This document shows positions 1 through 6,236 of a DNA stretch of 6,424 bases, piece by piece. Below the pieces are notes generated by a model. That model saw only the letters and a list, made by a program, of their open reading frames with translations. It was not told where the DNA came from and made no database searches. Origin of the DNA: Actinomycetes bacterium (lineage in GTDB: Bacteria; Actinomycetota; Acidimicrobiia; Acidimicrobiales; Acidimicrobiaceae); the NCBI GenBank assembly GCA_021844725.1, contig JAKBSX010000180.1, positions 1 through 6,424 on the forward strand, written 5' to 3'. Both the position numbers and the translations under genes were made by a program. Every line of letters starts with the position of its first letter. The stretch's first letter is position 1.

Positions 1-227
1 ACCTTGGCGTCTCCCCGAACCGAACTTTCATCGGCAGGCTGTCGTGAGCTTATCGCTCGGTCATTTCATAATCACTCCTTTGTGTTTATATTTAGCGCCC
101 GAGCTGCTGGACGCACGACTGGTTACGATGACATGTGGCTCTTCTGAGGTATTCCTAACAGACCTTTGCTCTGATAGTGCCATCACTTCAATGCAATTGC
201 GATGTCCAGTACTCCAGCTTTTGTCTA
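1..227. other. Gene-free left flank downstream of the regulator gene
   Basis: I see no convincing coding region here. A 72-codon plus-strand frame from a GTG near position 44 lacks a clear ribosome binding site and family resemblance. On the minus strand there is a strong Shine-Dalgarno sequence (AAAGGAG, about 81-75) followed five bases later by ATG AAA TGA, a two-codon frame. A further minus-strand ATG at 31-29 is open to the window edge but has no ribosome binding site. No hairpin followed by a T-tract is visible, so the operon ending at 228 has no obvious intrinsic terminator in this flank. Confidence 0.5.
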
Positions 228-1106
228 TCACTTCTCGTCTCCCTCAGTCTTACCCCATGTAAGTTGACCATCGACGAGCTGCCAGACAAGCCGACATGCT
301 GCTTCTCGCTTTAGGTCCTTTCCGTAGGTGGCGAAGAGCATTGCCTTTATCCGATCCTGGTCGGCATGGATTGTACCCACTGATACATGTAGTGCCTCAG
401 CAATCACTTTGTCTTTTTTACCTTCATGAAAACGTCGCAGAATCTCAAGATGACGCGGGGTTAGCTCAAGGCGATACCTGACAGCGCGACGAGACCAAAC
501 CGACCATACTCGGGCAGATAGTGCATCGCGCTCTTGGGATGGGTACGGCCTAAGTGCACCCTCGCCTTTGCGAAAGAGGGACTCCAGGTCGGCCTGGGCT
601 CGTTGGTTAAGCTCATGTTCTTGAGGAAGAGGCCGTTCGTGAAGATCCGCCAGAAGGCGGGCAGCAAGAGTACGAGAGAGATGCCGACGACCAATGCCAA
701 CGTCGGCAACTGCTAGAGCGAAGTCGTCCCAATCAAGATCGTCACTGTCCATGAAACCCAGTGCTCCAACGCCGATTGCGTCACCCACTTCATGAGAACG
801 TGCGACACTTGAGAGAGCGAGAACATTGCGGCCCTGAGACACGAGTTCGGCCACTCCGGCCGCTCCTTGAAGTGCTAAACCTTCACGACTCAGAAGCAAA
901 TCACAGCAGACGAGTTCTGCTGGGTAGGAAGCGGCGTCTTCAATCCGGGAAAGCTCGGCAACAACTGTGAACCCAAGTCGCTCAAGGACCATGCTTAGAC
1001 CGAGTGCCGCAGCGGAATTGTTATCGATCACTATCGCGCGCATATCCCCGACCGGCCTTGCTTCGAGTTCGCTCGTCACTTTAGTAGTAGAAATCATGCC
1101 TGCCAT
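228..1106 (-). CDS. LuxR/NarL-type response regulator with degenerate receiver domain
   Basis: Likely cytoplasmic DNA-binding regulator of 292 residues, probably partnered with the kinase-like protein encoded just upstream. Residues about 22-152 resemble a receiver domain: a first strand ending in Asp28-Asn29 where two acidic residues are usual, a candidate phosphoacceptor Asp69, and Ser99 at the Thr/Ser switch position. The lysine that normally completes the active site (as in GYLLKD) is absent: GFMDSDD has Ser121 there. Residues about 213-258 are a clear LuxR-type helix-turn-helix, starting LTPRHLEILRRF and continuing KVIAEALHVSVGTIHADQDR. The segment between the domains, about 60 residues, is longer than in NarL. 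I chose the ATG at 1106 because GGGAG lies five bases upstream. GTG at 1118 (four residues longer) and ATG at 1097, which makes an ATGA overlap with the kinase stop, are alternatives. Regulator identity is confident; phosphorylation is doubtful and the target unknown. Confidence 0.85.
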   Translation of the reverse strand: MAGMISTTKVTSELEARPVGDMRAIVIDNNSAAALGLSMVLERLGFTVVAELSRIEDAASYPAELVCCDLLLSREGLALQGAAGVAELVSQGRNVLALSSVARSHEVGDAIGVGALGFMDSDDLDWDDFALAVADVGIGRRHLSRTLAARLLADLHERPLPQEHELNQRAQADLESLFRKGEGALRPYPSQERDALSARVWSVWSRRAVRYRLELTPRHLEILRRFHEGKKDKVIAEALHVSVGTIHADQDRIKAMLFATYGKDLKREAACRLVWQLVDGQLTWGKTEGDEK

Positions 1107-2476
1107 GACATCTCCCACAGACTCCCGCTAGCACCAGCTTGAACACTTACACACAGACCTATATCTCTCGCGTCGATTACAAGGCGCTTGGTGTGCGAGG
1201 ACCAGGCAGTTGAAAAGGGATCAAAACCAACGCCACTGTCGCTCAGGCTTGCATAGCAAAGCGCTGAACTAGTTCTTACAACAAGTTCAGCGCTCGACAC
1301 CTCAGCATGACGGGCAACATTGCCAATGAGTGCTTCTAATAGTGCTAACAACCTCTCACTTACCAACACAGGCGGATCAGCCTCAAGCAGGCTCATGAGT
1401 TTGAGCTTTATACCGAGTTCCTGAGCTTCAGCGACAAGATCAGGAAGTCCAGCGGCGAGATAAGGGTGCGGTCGTGTGTCCCCTAGTACTCCCAATCGAA
1501 CTTGAGTGACAATTCTGCGTGCTCGACGGCGATCTCCAGGAGCGATCTTGCCTTCAGCTAAACGCTGGCATAGTCCCAGAAGATCTTCATGGATCCAATG
1601 CTCCTGGCGAGCCTGTTCAGCCACCTTTTCAGCGGTAATCCGCTCGACAACAGCCTGGTCAAGCCGGGAAGCAAAAAGCCGGAGCGTTGCTGCGACAAGT
1701 GCTCCTGCTGCTAACCAAAGAAGGAACCCACCCTCATCGTTCCAGACAAGGGCACCCCTGCCAAGGGGTAGTAACGCCCATGTCAGAGCTGCGACAGCGG
1801 TTATTACTAGCCCACGCCATGACAGACCGAAACCGACACCGGCGAGTCCGGCGATGATCATAAGATATGGAAGAAAGCCGTCGAGACCATGGAATCTGCC
1901 AGTCCTACCTGCTCCAATTAGCGCGATAGCTGCCACCAGCATGCTCATTGTCAGATCCACCGGCACTAACACCCTACCGCCGAGACGACAGCCGCGGCGT
2001 AAGAGCACCACCTCGACCCCGCTCTGAAGTACTGCTATACCAACGGCTAAGGCAACGAGGTCGGGGTGGGCATAATTGTGCCAGTAGGCAAGCAAGGCAA
2101 AGAATGGGAAGCTCACCATTGCGATCCTTACAACGATAAGCAGACGAGTAAGCCAGCTCTCAAGCTCTTCTACTGAGCCGCCATTACCAGCTGGAACAAG
2201 TGTGACCAGCCGCTCAATGACAGCAAGAACGCCTAAGCTGGTCCGGCTTGCGAACGTTGCCCCCTTGAGCGGAGATGACTCCAGAGCAGTTCCTCCGGAG
2301 TCGCCGGGATTCGAAGCGATGGCATGGCTCACCCAAATATCGCCCTCGTTGAGTTTCGGCTTATCTGTTTTGTTACTCACTTCTCCAAGCGTAGAGTGAG
2401 GTTCAGTACCCGAACTATCGCAGATCTGCCAAAGATCGAAGCTTTCTCCTTCACGCGGTTCAAAACCTTCGCTCAA
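1094..2476 (-). CDS. Membrane sensor histidine kinase-like protein (NarL/DesK type)
   Basis: A 460-residue membrane protein expected to sense a signal and act on the regulator encoded next. About six hydrophobic segments lie at roughly residues 112-131, 138-158, 168-190, 200-217, 221-238 and 250-267. A helical segment follows with His296 in WIHEDLLGLCQRLAEG, matching the position of the phosphorylated histidine in actinobacterial kinases (usually LHDxVLQ), though the motif is loose. The ATP-binding domain shows an N-box (EALIGNVARHA, Asn386), a G1 box (DSGVGFD, Asp413) and a G2-like IGL at 439-441. It ends soon after, so the ATP lid is short. Residues 1-110 are soluble, polar and unusually long for this type. 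The start is TTG at 2476, overlapping the repressor stop as TTGA, with GAGG seven bases upstream. The stop at 1094 overlaps the start region of the regulator. Sensor kinase identity is likely; full catalytic competence is uncertain. Confidence 0.8.
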   Translation of the reverse strand: MSEGFEPREGESFDLWQICDSSGTEPHSTLGEVSNKTDKPKLNEGDIWVSHAIASNPGDSGGTALESSPLKGATFASRTSLGVLAVIERLVTLVPAGNGGSVEELESWLTRLLIVVRIAMVSFPFFALLAYWHNYAHPDLVALAVGIAVLQSGVEVVLLRRGCRLGGRVLVPVDLTMSMLVAAIALIGAGRTGRFHGLDGFLPYLMIIAGLAGVGFGLSWRGLVITAVAALTWALLPLGRGALVWNDEGGFLLWLAAGALVAATLRLFASRLDQAVVERITAEKVAEQARQEHWIHEDLLGLCQRLAEGKIAPGDRRRARRIVTQVRLGVLGDTRPHPYLAAGLPDLVAEAQELGIKLKLMSLLEADPPVLVSERLLALLEALIGNVARHAEVSSAELVVRTSSALCYASLSDSGVGFDPFSTAWSSHTKRLVIDARDIGLCVSVQAGASGSLWEMSWQA

Positions 2477-3108
2477 TTCAGAACCTCGCTTGCGCTAGCT
2501 ACGACGGTCCTGAGTTCACCAAGTGCAGCCTCGATACGAGGACGAGTCTCCTCGTCCGATGTCAATAGGTCAAGCAGTAAGCCCCTCAACGATGCCAATG
2601 CCAGCGTGATGACTCCCTCAAGCCGAGGATTCAAAGGAATTGAATCAGAGGAGCCGTACCCAGTAGCTATAGCAATCCATTCGGCGACGACATGGTCTAG
2701 AAACTCGCGGTAATCATCTGGATGGCGAAGGGCAATTACCCATATCTCTAACAATGCCAGACCTGCAGGACGAGCCTCAGGTGCTGAGAGTGCACCCCAG
2801 CCAATGTCGATAAGGTCGAGCAGTCCATTCTGGCTGTCTGATGCAATTAGCTCGCGCAGCCGAAGGGTCTCCCTTGTGCGCAGAAACGCTAGTGCCTTGC
2901 AGAACAAGCCAGCTCTTGAGCCAAAATGATACTCAAGTGTGTTTGGAGCAACGCCAACTCGGCCAGCTAGACTCCGAAGCGAACTGTTGAGAAAACCGGA
3001 GCTGACCAACTCATCCGCCACAGCTTCTAGCAGCCTTTGATGCCTTGTCGGATCGCGAGGTCTTCCGTAGCTAGTTTCAACTCCCCCAGCACTTTGTGGT
3101 ACAGACAC
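2473..3108 (-). CDS. TetR-family transcriptional regulator
   Basis: A cytoplasmic DNA-binding regulator of 211 residues, usual for TetR proteins, and probably the first gene of a three-gene operon. The N-terminal DNA-binding domain is plain: a helix LLEAVADELVSSGF (26-39) is followed by the helix-turn-helix SLRSLAGRVGVAPNTLEYHF (43-62) and then GSRAGLF, which matches the family pattern ending YYHFxxKexL. The remaining helices form the ligand-binding and dimerisation domain, which gives no clue to ligand. The frame stays open upstream to a GTG at 3219 (248 residues), but those 37 extra residues are not family-like and cover a palindrome and promoter-like elements. I therefore prefer the GTG at 3108, which has no Shine-Dalgarno sequence but lies just after a TGGTATATT box and may be translated leaderless. 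The stop overlaps the kinase TTG start, implying coupling. It is probably autoregulatory and may control the divergent side. Confidence 0.85.
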   Translation of the reverse strand: MSVPQSAGGVETSYGRPRDPTRHQRLLEAVADELVSSGFLNSSLRSLAGRVGVAPNTLEYHFGSRAGLFCKALAFLRTRETLRLRELIASDSQNGLLDLIDIGWGALSAPEARPAGLALLEIWVIALRHPDDYREFLDHVVAEWIAIATGYGSSDSIPLNPRLEGVITLALASLRGLLLDLLTSDEETRPRIEAALGELRTVVASASEVLN

Positions 3109-3123
3109 ACAAGAAATATACCA
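3109..3123 (-). promoter_or_regulatory. Extended -10 promoter candidate for the TetR operon
   Basis: On the minus strand TGG-TATATT occupies 3123-3115: an extended -10 element (TGn) joined to a hexamer matching TATAAT at five of six positions. Six bases (TCTTGT) separate it from the GTG at 3108, so the transcription start would fall at or beside the start codon, giving a leaderless mRNA. No good -35 lies at the usual distance (GTGATA at 17 bp), which extended -10 promoters tolerate. A second possibility is TTTACA (about 3154-3149) with TATCGT (3130-3125) at 18 bp. Assigned by pattern only. Confidence 0.4.
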
Positions 3124-3192
3124 AACGATATGGCAGATATCACCGAATTGTAAAACTCGTGGGATGAATCTAAGCGAAGTGAAGCTTTGAAG

Positions 3193-3212
3193 TCGATGAG
3201 TCGTGTCATCGA
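3193..3212. promoter_or_regulatory. Palindromic operator candidate for the TetR-family regulator
   Basis: The half-sites TCGATGA (3193-3199) and TCATCGA (3206-3212) are perfect inverted repeats of each other, separated by GTCGTG. Total length of 20 bp fits operators of dimeric TetR proteins, which commonly bind inverted repeats beside their own gene. It lies 85-105 bp upstream of the preferred repressor start. It also sits just upstream of a plus-strand TCTAAT (3222-3227), so it could cover the -35 area of a divergent promoter. That it is an operator, and for this regulator, is inference from position and symmetry. Confidence 0.5.
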
Positions 3213-3221
3213 ATAGCACCG

Positions 3222-3227
3222 TCTAAT
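3222..3227 (+). promoter_or_regulatory. Weak plus-strand -10 candidate (TCTAAT)
   Basis: TCTAAT matches TATAAT at five of six positions and lies ten bases downstream of the palindrome at 3193-3212. A start near 3234 would give a short leader before the strong ribosome binding site at 3248-3254. There is no recognisable -35 at 16-18 bp (GTCGTG to GAGTCG). The case rests on its position between the palindrome and that ribosome binding site. Confidence 0.25.
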
Positions 3228-3247
3228 CGCACAACCACCGTGCCATC

Positions 3248-3292
3248 AGAGGAGCAAATATGAATTCTGAAAGTGACTTACGGTTGTACTGA
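3248..3292 (+). CDS. Ten-codon ORF behind a strong Shine-Dalgarno (leader peptide candidate)
   Basis: AGAGGAG at 3248-3254 is among the strongest ribosome binding sites in the window and lies five bases before an ATG at 3260. The frame encodes MNSESDLRLY and stops at TGA 3290-3292. Its 3' half runs into a hairpin-forming sequence (GTGACT 3273-3278 with AGTCAC 3292-3297), so translating ribosomes would disrupt that hairpin. It could be a leader peptide on a transcript running toward the cell-wall hydrolase gene, the intact 5' end of a decayed gene, or chance. The peptide has no run of one amino acid as in classical amino-acid attenuators. Coordinates include the ribosome binding site. Confidence 0.3.
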   Translation, partial: RGANMNSESDLRLY

Positions 3293-3297
3293 GTCAC
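3273..3297. other. Imperfect hairpin overlapping the ten-codon ORF
   Basis: GTGACT-TAC (3273-3281), loop GGTT, GTA (3286-3288), a three-base bulge CTG, then AGTCAC (3292-3297) can fold into a nine-pair stem with one asymmetric bulge. No T-tract follows on either strand, so it is not a typical intrinsic terminator. Its overlap with the 3' end and stop codon of the small ORF makes a translation-linked role conceivable. Stability was not calculated. Confidence 0.3.
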
Positions 3298-3822
3298 CCA
3301 TACCCCAACCTGCAGTAGAGATCTAGCAGAAGTGTTATTGGCAAGATCGCAGTCACGCCTTAGTGTGACCACCATGACTTTGCAATCGAGTAATCGATTT
3401 TTGAAAATCAACCTACAGCAAACGGAGTTCGTATTTCACGCTCAGCGAGAACGGCCTACTTTTTTAGGAAAATTAGAATGTGATGATAGATCTAGAATTG
3501 GGAGAATTCACGCCAAGATACGACCAGTCCTGATGATGGTTCCATCGACAAACAAGCGACCTTTCATTCTCAGTGGATTTGTACACCGTAAAGCACCCTT
3601 GATTCCCCGATTGGGTCGCAGAATCAAGACCATAGACCTCATCGAAATTGTTGTACCGTCGTTAGCTAAATATGCTGACCTGATTCCATCTAAGGCACAG
3701 CAAATTAGCGACGCTACAGCCAACGTATCGATGGATACCTCTGGTTCTAGACGGTCGCTATGGATGGCCGAACATTTTAAGCAGTGCATAGATCGTATAC
3801 GACGTATTGGAAGCGAGAAAAG
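3298..3822. other. Long intergenic stretch with one weak plus-strand frame
   Basis: About 525 bases without a convincing gene, by eye richer in A and T than its flanks. A plus-strand frame of 164 codons runs from a GTG at 3332 to a TGA at 3824-3826, overlapping the hydrolase ATG as ATGA. It has no ribosome binding site, many rare-looking codons (AGA, ATA, CTA, TTA), and an arginine-rich product I do not recognise. A minus-strand frame of 93 codons (3508-3789) also lacks a ribosome binding site and recognisable motifs. The two overlap, so at most one is real. The stretch could be untranslated leader, a decayed gene, or an unknown small gene. A short AT-rich hairpin (AATCGA 3384-3389, TCGATT 3394-3399, then three Ts) is the only terminator-like element and is weak. 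Confidence 0.4.
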
Positions 3823-3826
3823 ATGA
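3332..3826 (+). CDS. Doubtful hypothetical ORF ending in ATGA overlap with the hydrolase gene
   Basis: This 164-residue frame is reported only because of its geometry: its TGA overlaps the ATG of the CHAP gene (ATGA, 3823-3826), as in translationally coupled gene pairs. Against it: the start is a GTG without a Shine-Dalgarno sequence, the next ATG (3374) also lacks one, codon use differs from the neighbouring genes, and the arginine/lysine-rich product shows no motif, membrane segment or signal peptide I can name. It may be an open frame by chance within a decayed region. Confidence 0.2.
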   Translation: MLLARSQSRLSVTTMTLQSSNRFLKINLQQTEFVFHAQRERPTFLGKLECDDRSRIGRIHAKIRPVLMMVPSTNKRPFILSGFVHRKAPLIPRLGRRIKTIDLIEIVVPSLAKYADLIPSKAQQISDATANVSMDTSGSRRSLWMAEHFKQCIDRIRRIGSEKR

Positions 3827-6216
3827 AATCATTCATCCTGGGGAATGTAAACAAAATAATACCAGCAATAAGGCGCGCTAGAATACCGATTATTGCCATA
3901 ATGACCGTCTCACTTTTAAGTTTCATTCTCCAGGTTAAAAATATCACTCCCACTGCTGAAATGCCGCCGACAAATCCAGCGGCATTTCAGACACTATCAG
4001 TTAATCTCGCGGACCATAGCAACCCATACTACAGCTACGGTCACGGATGTAATTGTACCTATTATGCCTTTCAAGTCTGGAAGCAGCTCGGCGTCACTCT
4101 CAGACAAAAGGGGAATGCTTACCAGTGGGCGAGCTTCACGTCAGCCACTCTGGCAAATGGCCAAGCGGTATCCTTGTCGAAGGGTTCTACCCCCCAGGTT
4201 GGAGCCATCATGGTATTCCCGCCAGAACCTTGGAACGATGGTTATGGGCATGTGGCTATTGTAACCGCAATCGATAGCAATGGCACGGTCTTAGTCAATG
4301 AAGGAAACTATTCATTTCCCGGGAAAGAATACCCCTGCACAGACAACAACACTTGGAGTGGCACCAACCTGAACGGCGTAACATACTTGTACTTTCCCGG
4401 GAGAGTCGGCACTTCGCCTGCCACTGGAATCAGCGATGGGACATTCATCCGTGATTCAGGAAACGGCAGGGAGTATATCGTATTCCGAGGGGTAAAGATT
4501 TACATTAGCTCTGCAGCTCTCTACGGGAGCTTCGGCATCACGAATGGTAATAACTATATCAACTATCCCGATTCAGTCGTCTCCAGCTTATTGAACATTT
4601 TTCCAAATGGTACGCTCATCAGAGACATCTCCACGAGCCAGGAGTTTGTTATCTATGGCGGCGTTCGTTTTGAAATCCCAAACGCATCGTACTATACAAG
4701 TTATGGTATCGCTAATCCTCAAAACTATGTTAATGTACCGCCGGGAGTGGTCGCCGAACTGCCAGCGTCGTTCGGAACTAATAGCTTCATCCGGGATGAA
4801 AGTAACGGCGCTGAGTATGTAATAGTCGGCTTGGATAAGATTTACTTAAACTCGCCGAGCATGTACCCCTTGTTTGGGATCACAAATGGAAACTCATATC
4901 TCAATCTTCCGAGTGGCATAGTGGCGCTTTACCCGGCTGCAAATGGCAATCCAGTTCCAACGCCGACAATAGCAAGCCCTGGCAAACCAACTTCACAACC
5001 TTCCAACATGTCGGCGAGTCCTACTCAGACGCAACAGGCCACACCGTCTCAGAACCAATCGTCTCCATCTCCCAATCAGGGTGTCGACTCCTCCAATGCT
5101 TCGATCGGAATTCCATCGATTATCAATCCCCCTTCCGGGGTTTCTGTCCTCGGTGGACAGGGCACGGCGTCAAGCCCGTTTGTGGTCTCGGCTTACCAGG
5201 GACAACAATTCGAGATCTCGATACCAATGACAAATACTGGATCTACAAACTGGTCTGGTGCGAACTGGGGTCTTCAGCTTATCTCCCCCGGTGCCACGGT
5301 ATCCCAGGGTCAGATGCCCGGACTCCCTTCTTACCTAGGACTGGGTGGAGTTATCCGGCCGGGCCAGAGTCAGAACTGGGTGCTGACCTTTCAGGCTGGG
5401 GTATGGCCCGATGCGTCAAATCTTTCAGTTTGGATGATGCGCCAAGTTTCCTCTGGGACACCAAATCCTTCGGGAAACAATGTCGGGCCGACATTCGGTC
5501 CAGAATTTGTCCTTCAGGTTGACGTAGTCTTACCGCCACCCGTGACCTCGCCACCCGTGACCTCGCCACCCGTGACCTCGCCACCCGTGACCTCGCCACC
5601 CGTGACCTCGCCACCGACAACCGCCGCCGCATGCTACAGCGTACAGGGAAGCCAAGCCCCTCTTCAGGACGGGAATGTGTCTAGTTCCCCATTTGCAAAT
5701 GGCTCCTTACTCCAAGCCCCAGATGGAAGTGAATGGGTCCTCGAAGACCTCGCACGCTTCCATTTGGGTTCACCATCGCTGGATGCCGCCTGGGGGGTCA
5801 ATGGGAATGCGTATCAGCCGGTTAGTTGGCAGACTTTGCAGAACATCCCAACCCATCTACCGTATGGCGCGTTCTTACAGGACCAAGCGACCAACGCCGA
5901 ATACATCGTTTTCGACAATACAAAATTCCATGTCCCAAGTCCTTCTCTGGATGGTCAATTTGGCATCACCGATGGAGGCACGGGATTCGTTCCCGTACCA
6001 GACATTCTGATCCAGTCCTTGTCGACGACTTTGCCTAACGACGCCACAGTTGTTGACGAATCTACCCAACGTCTGTATCTATTTGAAGGAGGACAGCTGC
6101 ACTGGGTGCCGAATTCATCGATTGAGTCGCAGCTCGGCATCAGCGCGGCTGCTATTGATTACCTTCCATCTGGGGTAATCGGAACGATGACGATAGGGCT
6201 ACCTACGTGCAGCTAA
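3823..6216 (+). CDS. Exported CHAP-domain cell-wall hydrolase with six repeats and an NBR1-type Ig-like domain
   Basis: A predicted extracytoplasmic peptidoglycan amidase/endopeptidase of 797 residues. A basic N-terminus and one hydrophobic helix (about 21-38) form a signal peptide or membrane anchor; no clean AxA cleavage site is seen. The CHAP domain (about 68-192) has the Cys nucleophile in GCNCTYYAF (Cys78), His143 in YGHVAIV, and Glu160/Asn162 in NEGNY, so the active site looks intact. Three repeats of about 57 residues follow (from about 206, 262 and 319; pattern GTxIRD...EYVI..G.K...S...FGI...Y.N.P). Then come a Ser/Thr/Pro/Gln linker (374-428), an NBR1-like Ig domain (about 440-567; NTGSTNW with Trp477, plus Trp482, Trp519, Trp537 and FGPEF), a PPVTS linker (572-596), and three more diverged repeats (from about 626, 681 and 738). 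I chose ATG 3823 over GTG 3784: GGAAG and GCGAG lie 9 and 5 bases upstream, and it gives a normal signal sequence. The repeats and Ig domain probably bind cell-surface material (inference). Confidence 0.85.
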   Translation: MKSFILGNVNKIIPAIRRARIPIIAIMTVSLLSFILQVKNITPTAEMPPTNPAAFQTLSVNLADHSNPYYSYGHGCNCTYYAFQVWKQLGVTLRQKGNAYQWASFTSATLANGQAVSLSKGSTPQVGAIMVFPPEPWNDGYGHVAIVTAIDSNGTVLVNEGNYSFPGKEYPCTDNNTWSGTNLNGVTYLYFPGRVGTSPATGISDGTFIRDSGNGREYIVFRGVKIYISSAALYGSFGITNGNNYINYPDSVVSSLLNIFPNGTLIRDISTSQEFVIYGGVRFEIPNASYYTSYGIANPQNYVNVPPGVVAELPASFGTNSFIRDESNGAEYVIVGLDKIYLNSPSMYPLFGITNGNSYLNLPSGIVALYPAANGNPVPTPTIASPGKPTSQPSNMSASPTQTQQATPSQNQSSPSPNQGVDSSNASIGIPSIINPPSGVSVLGGQGTASSPFVVSAYQGQQFEISIPMTNTGSTNWSGANWGLQLISPGATVSQGQMPGLPSYLGLGGVIRPGQSQNWVLTFQAGVWPDASNLSVWMMRQVSSGTPNPSGNNVGPTFGPEFVLQVDVVLPPPVTSPPVTSPPVTSPPVTSPPVTSPPTTAAACYSVQGSQAPLQDGNVSSSPFANGSLLQAPDGSEWVLEDLARFHLGSPSLDAAWGVNGNAYQPVSWQTLQNIPTHLPYGAFLQDQATNAEYIVFDNTKFHVPSPSLDGQFGITDGGTGFVPVPDILIQSLSTTLPNDATVVDESTQRLYLFEGGQLHWVPNSSIESQLGISAAAIDYLPSGVIGTMTIGLPTCS
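5536..5610 (+). repeat. Five perfect 15-bp tandem repeats coding the PPVTS linker
   Basis: The unit CCACCCGTGACCTCG occurs five times without a single base difference, followed by a partial copy (CCACC, 5611-5615). It sits inside the hydrolase gene, in frame, and codes a Pro/Val/Thr/Ser linker between the Ig-like domain and the C-terminal repeats. The lack of synonymous differences points to recent expansion or continued homogenisation. Because the unit is a multiple of three, gain or loss of copies changes linker length without a frameshift. Confidence 0.95.
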
Positions 6217-6236
6217 TCCCAATTTAGACCTCGGGA

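Noticed and set aside
1506..2027. A 173-codon plus-strand frame opposite the kinase gene
   Set aside because: It is a shadow of the kinase coding sequence: arginine- and serine-rich product, no ribosome binding site, no recognisable motif.
3384..3409. Hairpin AATCGA/TCGATT followed by T residues as an intrinsic terminator
   Set aside because: The stem is short and AT-rich, and only three T residues follow before the sequence changes. It is mentioned in the intergenic entry but not called as a terminator.
3508..3789. A 93-codon minus-strand frame as transposase remnant or small gene
   Set aside because: No ribosome binding site, no DDE or other transposase motif, no terminal inverted repeats nearby.
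3300..3822. c-di-AMP riboswitch leader upstream of the cell-wall hydrolase
   Set aside because: Such leaders precede many hydrolase genes in actinobacteria, but I could not find the conserved motif segments here.
5536..5615. CRISPR-like array
   Set aside because: The repeats are contiguous with no spacers and lie in frame within a coding region.
5351..5632. A minus-strand frame with repeated ARSRV units
   Set aside because: It is the reverse reading of the 15-bp tandem repeat inside the hydrolase gene.
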